Shown here piece by piece: positions 16,676-26,670 of a stretch of 64,000 nucleotides of DNA; positions within the stretch are counted from its first letter, which is position 1, and every line of letters starts with the position of its first letter. Position numbers and translations under genes: made by a program. The DNA comes from Aeromonas popoffii (GTDB taxonomy: Bacteria > Pseudomonadota > Gammaproteobacteria > Enterobacterales > Aeromonadaceae): NCBI RefSeq assembly GCF_000820025.1, contig NZ_CDBI01000008.1:24658-88657 (forward strand). The letters are read 5' to 3'. The notes under the pieces were generated by a model, which had not been told where the DNA came from, did no database searches, and was given only the letters and a program-made list of their open reading frames with translations.

Positions 16676-17089
16676 ATGTATGTTTTAGCTGTCATTCTTG
16701 CTATCGCAGGTTCGGTCGTATACCATCTTTCGATTAAATTTGTGCCTAGTGGCGTCAATCCATTTCTATCATTGTCCGTGAGTTACGGCATCGCCCTTTT
16801 ATTATGTTTACCCGGCATTTATTTGTATGAGGGCAGTCGCAACTTTCAAGTATTAAACTGGAGTGTTGCTGGCGTGGCGCTGGGAATGTTAGGGATTGAA
16901 ATTGGATTCTTATTGCTATATCGAGCCGGTGGCCATTTAGGGGTATCGTCACTCCTGACTAATGCGGCAAGTACACTCTTGCTTTTACCTATTGGACTGT
17001 TGTTTTTTCGAGAAGCTTTTTCAGTCACCCGATTGCTGGGTATGGGTATCGCCCTCTGCGGTCTATGGTTGATGATGCCACGGAAATAA
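16676..17089 (+). CDS. EamA/DMT-type membrane transporter, half-size
   Basis: A 137-residue inner-membrane protein with four predicted helices: the N-terminus to about 22, about 27-48, about 60-82, and a last pair from about 95 to 135. The pattern ends with LLGMGIALCGLWLMM, like one repeat of the drug/metabolite transporter superfamily. Half-size members act as dimers. A good ribosome site (GGAG) precedes ATG 16676. It is divergent from, and probably controlled by, the LysR gene, and shares its AT-rich composition. The substrate is unknown; export of a small metabolite or drug is likely. Confidence 0.8.
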   Translation: MYVLAVILAIAGSVVYHLSIKFVPSGVNPFLSLSVSYGIALLLCLPGIYLYEGSRNFQVLNWSVAGVALGMLGIEIGFLLLYRAGGHLGVSSLLTNAASTLLLLPIGLLFFREAFSVTRLLGMGIALCGLWLMMPRK

Positions 17090-17153
17090 TAACGATCGTT
17101 GATTCCACTAGCAAAGCGGATTCGAACATTCGCGAGATATTAACAAGGACGTT

Positions 17154-17690
17154 ATGTTCAAACTTGAAACCACACACCTTATCCTGCGCGATATGCAGCC
17201 AGCTGATGAAGCGGATTTTGTCGCCATCTCGCAAGAGAGCAAGTATCAGCGGTTTTACAGCGAGTCAGATTGCGACCCGGATAAATATCGGCAGCTCACC
17301 CGACTGTTTATCGAGCAGGCGAGTGAACACCCTCGCACCGCCTATCAATTGGCCATCGAGAACAAAGCGACCGGGGGATTCATTGGCACGGTTTGCCTGC
17401 GTCTTGAACCAGATCGTCAGGCATCAATGGGCTGTGGTATGGCCCGGGCGTATCAGGGGAATGGACTCATACATGAAGCCGCATACGCCTTGATGGACTT
17501 TGGTTTTCGTGAATTAGACATACACCGGATCTATGCAGAAACCATCAGCCACAATCGGGCTGCGATACGGCTGTGCAAAACGTTGGGCATGAGGCAAGAG
17601 GGATATTTTCGCGAACACCGTTTCTTCAAACAGCAGTGGTGGGATACCGTGGTATTGGCCGTCCTAAAGAGCGAGTGGCAACAGAGATAG
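17154..17690 (+). CDS. RimJ/RimL-type GNAT acetyltransferase
   Basis: A 178-residue acetyltransferase. The start FKLETTHLILRDMQPADEAD is typical of the RimJ/RimL/spermidine-transferase branch. Later parts are YQGNGLIHEAAYALMDFGF (acetyl-CoA loop) and AAIRLCKTLGMRQEGYFREH. Such enzymes acetylate ribosomal protein N-termini, polyamines or antibiotics, and the sequence does not decide among them. AAGGA lies seven bases before ATG 17154. Its GC content is intermediate between the AT-rich pair to the left and the GC-rich genes to the right. Confidence 0.85.
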   Translation: MFKLETTHLILRDMQPADEADFVAISQESKYQRFYSESDCDPDKYRQLTRLFIEQASEHPRTAYQLAIENKATGGFIGTVCLRLEPDRQASMGCGMARAYQGNGLIHEAAYALMDFGFRELDIHRIYAETISHNRAAIRLCKTLGMRQEGYFREHRFFKQQWWDTVVLAVLKSEWQQR

Positions 17691-17726
17691 TCACCAGCCT
17701 ATTAGGCACTTAAAGCGCGCTCAGAG

Positions 17727-17806
17727 ATGAAACGAATTCTGATTATTGGCAACTCGGGATCGGGCAAGCGTTGGCTGGCAACCCCTCCCCGCTGCTCTTC
17801 ATGATT
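17727..17806 (+). pseudogene. Truncated P-loop kinase-like gene start
   Basis: ATG 17727 opens MKRILIIGNSGSGKRWLA, an N-terminal beta strand and Walker A loop like those of small nucleoside or shikimate-type kinases. It then runs out of similarity and hits a stop at 17804-17806. The expected Ser/Thr after GSGK is replaced by Arg, and homology seems to end exactly there, so this is a 5' gene scrap joined to foreign sequence. Confidence 0.5.
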
Positions 17807-17965
17807 ACCTCCCCGGTCATCACCCCGGCCGGTGGCGCCAACCACCATATCGAGGTGCTGGCCATTATCCCCGCCAACGTGCTGGGCAGCATAATGGCTG
17901 CGGTGATGACCTTCCTGCTGGGCATCCACCCACAGCATGGCCCACTGTGGCCCCATCGTGGCTCT
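17771..17965 (+). pseudogene. Fragment of a multi-pass transporter
   Basis: One frame reads PLLFMITSPVITPAGGAN, then HHIEVLAIIPANVLGSIMAA and VMTFLLGI, a strongly hydrophobic membrane-protein stretch that then degrades into Pro/His-rich sequence. The pattern recalls the end of Dcu-type C4-dicarboxylate carriers, but that identification is weak. No start or ribosome site precedes it. It overlaps the P-loop scrap in another frame. Together they make 17700-18000 a scar of broken genes. The rest of 17691-18346 is uhpT upstream DNA. Confidence 0.35.
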
Positions 17966-18092
17966 GCCGGCTGGCCTGCTTTTCCCAGCTCGCCCCATCG
18001 TCTCCTGCGCGCCGGATCGCCGCCGTCACCAGGCTACCGCGGACAGCCCCCTTGTGATCCCCTTCACGCTTCATGGCCGGAACCCGTCAAAC

Positions 18093-18107
18093 TAGGAAAT
18101 TTTCCTA
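18093..18107. promoter_or_regulatory. Palindrome upstream of uhpT
   Basis: TAGGAAATTTTCCTA is a perfect palindrome around a central T, 240 bases before uhpT, followed at once by a second short one (CCCTAGGG). It could be an operator for uhpT control. No known protein is assigned. Confidence 0.35.
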
Positions 18108-18346
18108 ATGCCCCTAGGGATGGCTCTCACGCCATTTGCGCCGCACCTCATTAAAGTCACGCTACCTGATGTAGTGACCCGACCCTCGCAGTGGCGCAGG
18201 GAGTGGGCATGGGTTCAATCGACAGGAGAGCGAGGCGCACAGTCCAACCTCTTGCTGTTGTCCTTTCCGTGGCGTGACCTCTAACACCAACCAAAAAGTG
18301 AGGGGCGCGGCGGAAATACCGTCTATCTCGCAGAGGATGAACGAAG

Positions 18347-19753
18347 ATGTTGAAACTTCTCCAACAGGTCCGGGTACCGACCCTGGACCTGCCGGTCGCA
18401 GCCCGGCGCAAGCTCTGGTTCAAGCCGTTTATGCAATCCTATCTGGTTGTATTTATCGGCTATCTGACCATGTATCTGATCCGCAAGAACTTCAACATTG
18501 CGCAGAACGACATGATCCAAGAGTACGGCCTCTCCATGACTGAGCTTGGCATGATTGGCCTTGGCTTCTCCATCACCTACGGGGTGGGCAAGACAGTCGT
18601 CTCCTACTATGCCGATGGCAAGAACACCAAGCAGTTCCTGCCGCTGATGCTGATCCTCTCCGCCCTTTGCATGCTGGGTTTCAGTGCCAGCATGGGCGGC
18701 ACCGGTTTTAGCCTCTACTTCATGATCTTCTTCTATGCCCTGAGCGGCTTCTTCCAGAGCTGTGGTGGCTCCTGCAGCTACTCCACCATTACCAAGTGGA
18801 CACCTCGCAACAAGCGCGGCACTTACCTCGGTATGTGGAACCTCTCCCACAACGTGGGCGGAGCCGGTGCGGCCGGTGTGGCGCTGTTCGGTGCCAACTA
18901 CCTGTTCGATGGCAACGTGCTCGGCATGTTCATCTTCCCGTCCATGATCGCGCTGGTGGTCGGCTTTATCGGCCTGCGTTTTGGCAGCGATTCACCGGAA
19001 GCCTATGGCCTGGGCAAGGTAGAAGAGCTGTTTGACGAAGTGGCCAGCGAAGAAGATATCGCCACCGAAGAGCAGAAGCTGACCAAGGGTCAAATCTTCG
19101 TCAAGTATGTGCTGATGAACAAGGTGATCTGGCTGCTCTGCTTTGCCAACATCTTCCTCTACGTGGTGCGCATCGGTATCGACCAGTGGTCCACCGTGTA
19201 CGCTCACCAGGAGCTGGGCTTCTCCAAGGAGATCGCCATTCAGGGCTTCACCTTCTTCGAAGTGGGCGCGCTGGTCGGCACCCTGATGTGGGGCTACCTC
19301 TCGGATCTGGCCAACGGCCGTCGCGGTCTGGTCGCGTGTGTGGCACTGGCGCTGATTATCGCGACCCTGGGCCTTTACCAGCACGCCACCACCCAGTTCA
19401 TGTTCCTGGGTTCCCTGTTCTTGCTGGGCTTCCTGGTGTTTGGTCCGCAACTGCTGATCGGCGTGGCCGCCGTGGGCTTCGTGCCCAAGCAGGGCATCAG
19501 CGTGGCCGATGGCGTCAAGGGCACCTTTGCCTACCTCATCGGTGACAGCTTCGCCAAACTGGGTCTGGGCATGATCGCCGATGGCACCCCCATCTTCGGT
19601 CTGACCGGTTGGGCTGGCACCTTCGCGGCGCTGGATATCGCAGCCGCCGCCTGTCTGGTGCTGATGGCCTGCGTGGCCGTGGCCGAAGAGCGCAAGATCC
19701 GCCGTATCAAGCGCGAATTGAAAGCCGCCACCTTGGCTACCCAATCCGCCTGA
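18347..19753 (+). CDS. uhpT: Hexose phosphate antiporter UhpT
   Basis: Inner-membrane MFS antiporter that takes up glucose 6-phosphate and other sugar phosphates in exchange for inorganic phosphate; it is also the route for fosfomycin. The 468-residue sequence follows E. coli UhpT almost throughout, for example [20 protein letters not shown] near the start and [26 protein letters not shown] and [23 protein letters not shown] precedes ATG 18347. No uhpA, uhpB or uhpC regulator gene lies nearby, so its control is either elsewhere or different from that in E. coli. The 250 bases upstream hold a palindrome that may be an operator. Confidence 0.96.
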   Translation: MLKLLQQVRVPTLDLPVAARRKLWFKPFMQSYLVVFIGYLTMYLIRKNFNIAQNDMIQEYGLSMTELGMIGLGFSITYGVGKTVVSYYADGKNTKQFLPLMLILSALCMLGFSASMGGTGFSLYFMIFFYALSGFFQSCGGSCSYSTITKWTPRNKRGTYLGMWNLSHNVGGAGAAGVALFGANYLFDGNVLGMFIFPSMIALVVGFIGLRFGSDSPEAYGLGKVEELFDEVASEEDIATEEQKLTKGQIFVKYVLMNKVIWLLCFANIFLYVVRIGIDQWSTVYAHQELGFSKEIAIQGFTFFEVGALVGTLMWGYLSDLANGRRGLVACVALALIIATLGLYQHATTQFMFLGSLFLLGFLVFGPQLLIGVAAVGFVPKQGISVADGVKGTFAYLIGDSFAKLGLGMIADGTPIFGLTGWAGTFAALDIAAAACLVLMACVAVAEERKIRRIKRELKAATLATQSA

Positions 19754-19865
19754 ACCAACGCGAACGGCGCGCCGTCGAGCTGGCAACCCAGTCAGCCTGA
19801 ACCCGCGTTAACTCAATGCAGCCAGGCGACCAAGCCCGCCTGACGCAAACAGCCACTGCGCGTAA

Positions 19866-19898
19866 CCGGCCCCGCCTTCTGGTGGGGCCGGTTTTTTA
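19866..19898 (+). terminator. Rho-independent terminator downstream of uhpT
   Basis: CCGGCCCC / GGGGCCGG around a ten-base loop, followed by TTTTTTATT. It lies about 110 bases after the uhpT stop. The DNA from here to 20150 holds no gene I can support. Confidence 0.85.
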
Positions 19899-20150
19899 TT
19901 GCTGCCCCACCGTCAGCAGCTACATCCAGACTGTTGTCATCCCCTGTGCACACAGGCTCGCCAGGTATCGCTGACATCCGAGCGGCGCGATGCCAGCATC
20001 GAACTCACAGCACTGCCCGTCGACCCCTGAATGCTCAACCGTGAGCTCACCTTCTTCTGCCGGCCGTGAGTGACCATCATCCGGCCCGACCTTGCCATGC
20101 CCCACCCACTCTGCCCCCTGTGATACACTGCGCCATCCCCTGTTTTTGGT

Positions 20151-21140
20151 ATGCATGCGATGAAACCTGCCCGCCCCCGTCTCTCCCTCCAAGGCCGCCC
20201 GACCACCGCTGGCCGCACCGCACAGGATGACACCCACCGGCCCGCGCTTGCCCGCTCACGCGCCGGCACCCGGCACGCACACGACGCGAAACAGGCCGGA
20301 CAGAAACCGCAGGTGAACCCCGCCGATCGCCAGTTGCTGCTGCTGAACAAGCCTTACATGGTGCTCTGCCAGTTCACCGACGAGGCGGGCCGGGAGACCC
20401 TCAAGGATTACATCAAGGAGCCCGGCATCTATGCGGCAGGGCGCCTCGACAGAGACAGCGAGGGGCTCTTGCTGCTCACCAACGATGGCAAGCTGCAAGC
20501 GCACCTTACCCAGCCGGGGGAGAAAACCCCCAAGACCTACTGGGTACAGGTGGAAGGGATACCGAGCGAGGAGGCGCTGGCCGCCCTGCGCGCCGGGGTT
20601 GAGCTCAATGACGGCATGACCCTGCCCGCCGAGGCAACACTCATGGATGAGCCCGCGATCTGGCCGCGTAACCCGCCCATTCGTGAGCGCAAGGAGATCC
20701 CCACCCGCTGGCTCGAAATCAAAATCATCGAGGGGCGCAACCGTCAGGTGCGGCGGATGACGGCCCATATAGGCCACCCTACCCTGCGCCTCATTCGCTA
20801 CGCCATCGGCGACTGGACCTTGGGTAACTGGCAAGAAGACGGGCTGGCCCCCGGGCAGAGCCGCAGCCTGCCCGCCCCGGAGCTGGCGCCTTCCCGGCGC
20901 CAGCGCGCCCCCTCATTACCCCAACCGGATGGCGACGTAGCCAAACCGGCAGGAGAGGCACCACGGCGGGCAAGCCAACCGAGACGGGACGAGCGTCCCC
21001 GCAGCACTCACTCAACTGAGCGCTCAACCCCAAGCCCGACCGGCGGCAAACCCCGCAGCAGCGGGCGCGGTAGCAATCGCAACACAATGCGCCGACCGGC
21101 CCGCACGGGTAATCCCAACAGCAGCGACAAGGAGTCATGA
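20151..21140 (+). CDS. rluE: 23S rRNA pseudouridine synthase RluE
   Basis: Makes pseudouridine 2457 of 23S rRNA. The RsuA-family core starts near residue 57 ([20 protein letters not shown]). It has the catalytic motif [16 protein letters not shown], and ends with [20 protein letters not shown], very like E. coli RluE. Two features are unusual: a basic N-terminal extension of about 55 residues, and a C-terminal tail of about 85 residues rich in Arg, Pro, Ser and Gly (residues about 245-329). Both are likely disordered RNA-binding tails. The start could be ATG 20151 or 20160; no clear ribosome site distinguishes them. The stop overlaps the nudJ start by one base. Confidence 0.92.
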   Translation: MHAMKPARPRLSLQGRPTTAGRTAQDDTHRPALARSRAGTRHAHDAKQAGQKPQVNPADRQLLLLNKPYMVLCQFTDEAGRETLKDYIKEPGIYAAGRLDRDSEGLLLLTNDGKLQAHLTQPGEKTPKTYWVQVEGIPSEEALAALRAGVELNDGMTLPAEATLMDEPAIWPRNPPIRERKEIPTRWLEIKIIEGRNRQVRRMTAHIGHPTLRLIRYAIGDWTLGNWQEDGLAPGQSRSLPAPELAPSRRQRAPSLPQPDGDVAKPAGEAPRRASQPRRDERPRSTHSTERSTPSPTGGKPRSSGRGSNRNTMRRPARTGNPNSSDKES

Positions 21141-21634
21141 TGAACAATCACTCGGCAGAGCAACCGACCACCAGCCATGCCCCCATGGAGGCCCGCCTGA
21201 CGGTTGCCGCCCTGGTGCACTGGCAGGGCCGCTTTCTGGTGGTGGAAGAGGAGATAAAAGGTCAGCGCCGCTTCAATCAGCCCGCCGGCCATGTGGAGCC
21301 TGGCGAAAACCTGATTGACGCGGCCTGCCGCGAGCTGAAAGAGGAGACGGGTCTGACCGCCACGCCGACCGCGTGGCTCGGCACCTATCTGTTCAAACCG
21401 GCTGACAGCGAGGCCACCTTTGTGCGCACCGCCATGGTGTTCGACCTTGAAAAGGCGCCGGGTCAGCACCAGCCAGAGGATCCTGATGGCGATGTACTGG
21501 CCTGCCACTGGCTTACGCTCGAGGAGATCGCCGAGTGCAAACCGGCCCTGCGCAGCCCCCTGGTGTGGCAGTGCATCCAGGATTATCTGGGGGGCACCCG
21601 CCTGCCACTCTCAGCACTCAAGGCCTTTATTTGA
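21140..21634 (+). CDS. nudJ: NUDIX phosphatase NudJ
   Basis: A NUDIX hydrolase of the NudJ group. The E. coli protein hydrolyses thiamin and HMP pyrophosphates and nucleoside tri- and diphosphates. The NUDIX box GHVEPGENLIDAACREL plus KEETGL is intact near residues 52-74, and the front strand VVEEEIKGQRRFNQPAG matches NudJ. ATG 21140 is chosen over ATG 21137 because the GGAG ribosome site is then five bases away and the rluE stop reads TGATG. Coupled translation with rluE is likely. Confidence 0.9.
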   Translation: MNNHSAEQPTTSHAPMEARLTVAALVHWQGRFLVVEEEIKGQRRFNQPAGHVEPGENLIDAACRELKEETGLTATPTAWLGTYLFKPADSEATFVRTAMVFDLEKAPGQHQPEDPDGDVLACHWLTLEEIAECKPALRSPLVWQCIQDYLGGTRLPLSALKAFI

Positions 21635-21655
21635 GAACCTGTCCACGCTCTTACT

Positions 21656-21769
21656 GCGAGGCCGTGATCAAGGCTCATGTGCTGCTCGCTTGTTTGCAAT
21701 CAGGAAAGCTCACGTATATCTATACGCTCCGGTTCCTGCGCTGCTCTTTACCTTGCTGACGGCCTCTCG
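21656..21769. repeat. Intergenic repeat element with inverted ends
   Basis: The ends GCGAGGCCGT and ACGGCCTCTCG are inverted copies about 95 bases apart. The inside (GCTCGCTTGTTTGCAATCAG, then CACGTATATCTATACG) looks like a dispersed intergenic element I associate with Aeromonas and Shewanella relatives (recollection only). No protein is encoded. The rest of 21635-21952 carries the mnmA promoter region. Confidence 0.45.
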
Positions 21770-21952
21770 TGACAGATCGTGAACAGGCTATCCGATATCG
21801 TTTGGCACCATTTTTTCATAATGGTGCCGACAAACAGAAAAACGATTTCCTGCCACCGCATTCCCGATGGGAGCCAGGGCATGGATATGTGACCGGGGGC
21901 GCGAAATTCTGGTAGAATACGCCCCGTTTAAACGAACTGGTAACTTCGACTA

Positions 21953-23059
21953 ATGACAGACAATAGCCAAATCAAGGTGATCGTCGGCATGTCCGGCGGC
22001 GTGGATTCTTCCGTCTCGGCCTACCTGCTCCAGCAGCAGGGTTATCAGGTCGAAGGCTTGTTCATGAAGAACTGGGAAGAAGACGACACGGACGAGTACT
22101 GCTCTGCCTCCCAGGATTTGGCTGATGCCAAGGCCGTCTGCGACAAGCTGGGTATGAAGCTGCATACCATCAATTTCGCCGCCGAGTACTGGGACAATGT
22201 GTTCGAGCACTTCCTCGAAGAGTACAAGGCAGGCCGCACGCCGAACCCGGATATCCTGTGCAACAAGGAGATCAAGTTCAAGGCGTTCCTCGAATTTGCC
22301 GCCGAAGAGCTGGGTGCCACCTACATCGCCACCGGCCACTATGTGCGCCGTGACGACAGCACCGGCCGCCCGCGCCTGCTGCGCGGTCTCGATACCAACA
22401 AGGATCAGAGCTACTTCCTCTACACCCTGAGCGAAAGCCAAGTGGGTCAAAGCCTGTTCCCGGTCGGTGATTTGGAGAAGCCGGAGGTGCGCCGCATCGC
22501 CGAGCAGCTGGATCTCATCACCGCCAAGAAGAAAGACTCCACCGGTATCTGCTTCATCGGTGAGCGCAAATTCAAAGACTTTCTGGCCAAGTTCCTGCCC
22601 GCCCAGCCCGGTAAAATCGAGACCGTGGATGGCAAGGTGATCGGCGAGCACCAGGGCTTGATGTATCACACTCTGGGCCAGCGCAAGGGGCTCGGCATCG
22701 GTGGTCGCAAAGACGCCACCGAAGAGGCCTGGTATGTGGTCGACAAAGAGGTCGAGCGTAACGTGCTGGTGGTGGCACAGGGCGAGCATCCCCGCCTCTA
22801 CTCCGACGGTCTGGTTGCCAGCCAGCTGCACTGGGTCGATCGCACCCCGATCCGCGCACCGCGCCGCTGCACCGTCAAGACCCGCTACCGCCAGCAGGAT
22901 ATTCCCTGCCTCATTCAGCCCATCGATGACGAGACCATCCGGGTCATCTTCGACGAGAAGCAGGCAGCGGTGACCCCGGGCCAGTCCGCCGTCTTCTATG
23001 ACGGGGAAGTGTGCCTGGGCGGCGGCATCATCGAACAGCGCTTCAGCCATCCGGTTTGA
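21953..23059 (+). CDS. mnmA: tRNA 2-thiouridylase MnmA
   Basis: Transfers sulfur to U34 of tRNAs for Lys, Glu and Gln. The product has the PP-loop [16 protein letters not shown] at residues 11-26. The two catalytic cysteines lie in [12 protein letters not shown] and [12 protein letters not shown]. The 368-residue length is normal. ATG 21953 has only a weak upstream ribosome site. A TAGAAT at 21913-21918 could be its -10 box. The gene is followed by the hflD and purB genes, the standard mnmA-hflD-purB order of gammaproteobacteria. Confidence 0.96.
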   Translation: MTDNSQIKVIVGMSGGVDSSVSAYLLQQQGYQVEGLFMKNWEEDDTDEYCSASQDLADAKAVCDKLGMKLHTINFAAEYWDNVFEHFLEEYKAGRTPNPDILCNKEIKFKAFLEFAAEELGATYIATGHYVRRDDSTGRPRLLRGLDTNKDQSYFLYTLSESQVGQSLFPVGDLEKPEVRRIAEQLDLITAKKKDSTGICFIGERKFKDFLAKFLPAQPGKIETVDGKVIGEHQGLMYHTLGQRKGLGIGGRKDATEEAWYVVDKEVERNVLVVAQGEHPRLYSDGLVASQLHWVDRTPIRAPRRCTVKTRYRQQDIPCLIQPIDDETIRVIFDEKQAAVTPGQSAVFYDGEVCLGGGIIEQRFSHPV

Positions 23060-23082
23060 ATCCTTAACAGAAGGCAGCTGAC

Positions 23083-23242
23083 GTGAGCGACACATTCCAA
23101 GGCCGGATCATGGCCTGCTGCGGATATCTGCCAGTGAATGAACAGAACAGGGCCGTGAAGATATGAGCGACACATTCCAAGGCCGGATCATGGCCTGCTG
23201 CGGGTATCTGCCAGTGAATGAACAGAACAGGGCCGTGAAGAT
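23083..23242 (+). repeat. Two 80-bp tandem copies of the hflD start region
   Basis: Copies at 23083-23162 and 23163-23242 differ by only two bases, and both resemble the first bases of hflD itself (ATGAGCGACA-ATTCCAAG). Each copy encodes a 27-codon frame beginning MSDTFQGRIMACCGYLP (GTG start in copy 1, ATG in copy 2). Each ends in a TGA that overlaps the next ATG as ATGA, so copy 1 feeds copy 2 and copy 2 feeds hflD. The period of 80 is not a multiple of three, so the copies cannot extend HflD. Confidence 0.9.
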
Positions 23243-23854
23243 ATGAGCGACAAATTCCAAGACAGAACCATGGCCTTTGCCGGCATCTGCCAGGCAGCCT
23301 ATCTGGTACAAAAAGTGGCCCGCGATGGCAGCTGTGATGAGGCCTCGCTGCGCGAGAGCATGCAAAGCGTGTTGGTGACCGATCCCAAGCAGCCGCTGGA
23401 GGTGTTCGGCAACCACCTGGCCATTCGTGATGGCTATCGCGCGCTGGTCGAACAGCTGGGCTCTGACGGCAGCCAAAAGAACGCCGAGCTGACCCGCTAC
23501 GTGGTCAGCCTGATCGCGCTGGAGCGCAAGCTGGCCAAGCGCCAGGACATACTCAACATGCTGGGGGAGCGGATCGGTCAGATCGGCCGCCAGCAACAAC
23601 ATTTCGATCTGCTCGACGAGCAGATCCTGGCCAACATGGCGAGCATCTACAGCGATCTCATCAGCCCCATAGGGCCGCGCATTCAGGTGGCGGGCACCCC
23701 ACTGTTCCTGCAACAGCCGCTGGTGCAGTACAAGGTGCGCGCCCTGCTGCTGGCAGGCATCCGTGCCTGCGTGCTGTGGCGCCAGCTTGGCGGCAGCCGC
23801 ACCCAGATCATCTTCGCACGCAAGAAGATGGTGGAACTGGCCAAACGTTTTTAA
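23243..23854 (+). CDS. hflD: High-frequency lysogenization protein HflD
   Basis: A helical, membrane-associated protein that in E. coli binds the lambda CII protein and affects lysogeny; its normal host role is unclear. The 203 residues (MSDKFQDRTMAFAGICQAAY, ending KKMVELAKRF) match the family in length and ends. It sits between mnmA and purB as usual. The unusual feature is upstream: its first 80 bases appear to have been duplicated twice in tandem, so hflD is now preceded by two short overlapping frames that may couple or dampen its translation. Confidence 0.92.
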   Translation: MSDKFQDRTMAFAGICQAAYLVQKVARDGSCDEASLRESMQSVLVTDPKQPLEVFGNHLAIRDGYRALVEQLGSDGSQKNAELTRYVVSLIALERKLAKRQDILNMLGERIGQIGRQQQHFDLLDEQILANMASIYSDLISPIGPRIQVAGTPLFLQQPLVQYKVRALLLAGIRACVLWRQLGGSRTQIIFARKKMVELAKRF

Positions 23855-25255
<1,401 letters not shown>

Positions 25256-25273
25256 GCCAACCGGTACTGACGA

Positions 25274-25312
25274 AGGGGCCCTGTGCACGATACGCCACAG
25301 GGCCCCTGTTAT
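25274..25312 (+). terminator. Terminator after purB
   Basis: AGGGGCCCTGTG / CACAGGGCCCCT with a short loop, followed by GTTATTTT, begins 18 bases after the purB stop. Confidence 0.85.
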
Positions 25313-25394
25313 TTTCCCTGCCACAGCAGGATCCCGAGTGGCTTTTCCCAAGCCCGACTTGGGCAAAACCTCTTTGCGAGACACGAGAAACAGC

Positions 25395-26525
25395 ATGTAC
25401 CAACTCAATCTGGATATCGCTCACTTCCTTGAGCACTACTGGCAGAAGCGCCCACTCCTTATCAAGGGCGGCTTCACCGACTTTCAGGACCCCATCAGCC
25501 CGGACGAGCTGGCGGGTCTGGCCATGGAAGAGGTGGTGGAGTCCCGTCTGGTGACCCGCTTCGACAACAAGTGGGAAGCGGCCCACGGCCCCTTCGAATC
25601 CTACGACCATCTGGGGGAAGAGAACTGGACAGTGCTGGTGCAGGCTTGCAACCACTGGGCCCCCGAGGTACACGAGCTGGCACTGCCGTTCCAGTTCATC
25701 CCAGGCTGGCGTTTTGACGATGTGATGGTGAGCTTCTCCACCCCCCACGCGGGGGTCGGCCCCCACATCGACAACTACGACGTGTTCATCACTCAGGGTC
25801 TGGGCAAGCGTCACTGGCGGGTTGGTGATGCCAAGCCGCTCAACGAGTTTGCCGCCCACGCCGCGCTGCTGCACTGCGAACCGTTCGAGGCAATCATCGA
25901 TGTCATCATGGAGCCAGGCGATATCCTCTACATTCCACCCGGATTCCCCCACGAGGGCTACGCCATCGAGCCCTCCATGAACTTCTCGGTTGGCTTCCGT
26001 GCGCCGGATGCCAAGGCACTTATCTCCTCTTTTGCCGATCACCTGATCGACAACGAGGTGCGTACCGAGCGTTATGGCGATGCCGATCTCAAGCCCCGTG
26101 CCCGCCACGGCGAGATCCAGCCCTTTGAGCTGCACCGTCTGCGCGAGCTGATGCAACAGGCCCTCGATGACGAGACCCTGTTCAAGGCGTGGTTCGGCGC
26201 CATGATCTCCGAAGCCAAGCACGATCTGGACGTCAATCCGGTCGAGCCGGACTACAGCGCCGAGGAAGTCGCCGACCTGCTGACTCAGGGCGAGCCTGCC
26301 ATCAAGGTGCCGGGCCTGCGCAGTGTCTGGTTCAGTGGTGAAAGCCAGCTGTGCTATATCGACGGCGAAGCCTGGACCCTGCCAAGCGACGACGCGGCCG
26401 CCATTTCCCTGCTGTGTGACAAAGACATCATCACTCAGGCAGACATGGTAGAACTCGCCGATCAGGCCGGTTTCCTGCAACTGCTGACCCGTCTGATCAA
26501 CCGCGGTTACTGGTTCTTCAGCTGA
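25395..26525 (+). CDS. roxA: 50S ribosomal protein L16 arginine hydroxylase
   Basis: Iron- and 2-oxoglutarate-dependent oxygenase (YcfD/RoxA, JmjC fold) that hydroxylates an arginine of ribosomal protein L16. The product has HWQKRPLLIKGGF-like start features (YWQKRPLLIKGGFTDFQDP), PISPDELAGLAMEE, HIDNYDVFITQG (metal His and Asp) and YIPPGFPHEGYAIE (second metal His). ATG 25395 (MYQLNL) matches the known N-terminus better than the in-frame ATG-like start 57 bases upstream. The 376-residue length is normal. It stands alone between two terminators. Confidence 0.94.
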   Translation: MYQLNLDIAHFLEHYWQKRPLLIKGGFTDFQDPISPDELAGLAMEEVVESRLVTRFDNKWEAAHGPFESYDHLGEENWTVLVQACNHWAPEVHELALPFQFIPGWRFDDVMVSFSTPHAGVGPHIDNYDVFITQGLGKRHWRVGDAKPLNEFAAHAALLHCEPFEAIIDVIMEPGDILYIPPGFPHEGYAIEPSMNFSVGFRAPDAKALISSFADHLIDNEVRTERYGDADLKPRARHGEIQPFELHRLRELMQQALDDETLFKAWFGAMISEAKHDLDVNPVEPDYSAEEVADLLTQGEPAIKVPGLRSVWFSGESQLCYIDGEAWTLPSDDAAAISLLCDKDIITQADMVELADQAGFLQLLTRLINRGYWFFS

Positions 26526-26548
26526 AGTGACTGGCTGACAGCAACGAC

Positions 26549-26575
26549 AAAGGCGCCTTGATGGCGCCTTTTTTA
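26549..26575 (+). terminator. Terminator after roxA
   Basis: AAAGGCGCC / GGCGCCTTT around TTGAT, followed by a T run, 25 bases after the roxA stop. Confidence 0.9.
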
Positions 26576-26670
26576 TTGCAGGAAGTCGATTTCCCCACCC
26601 TTATTTGCAGCATGGACCCGTGTCATAGTGACCACTCATGGCCCAGCGAGGAATAAGGGCGTTACATCGG

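Noticed and set aside
23083-23242. Tandem repeats as a CRISPR array
   Set aside because: The units are directly joined, 80 bases long, and derive from hflD; there are no spacers.
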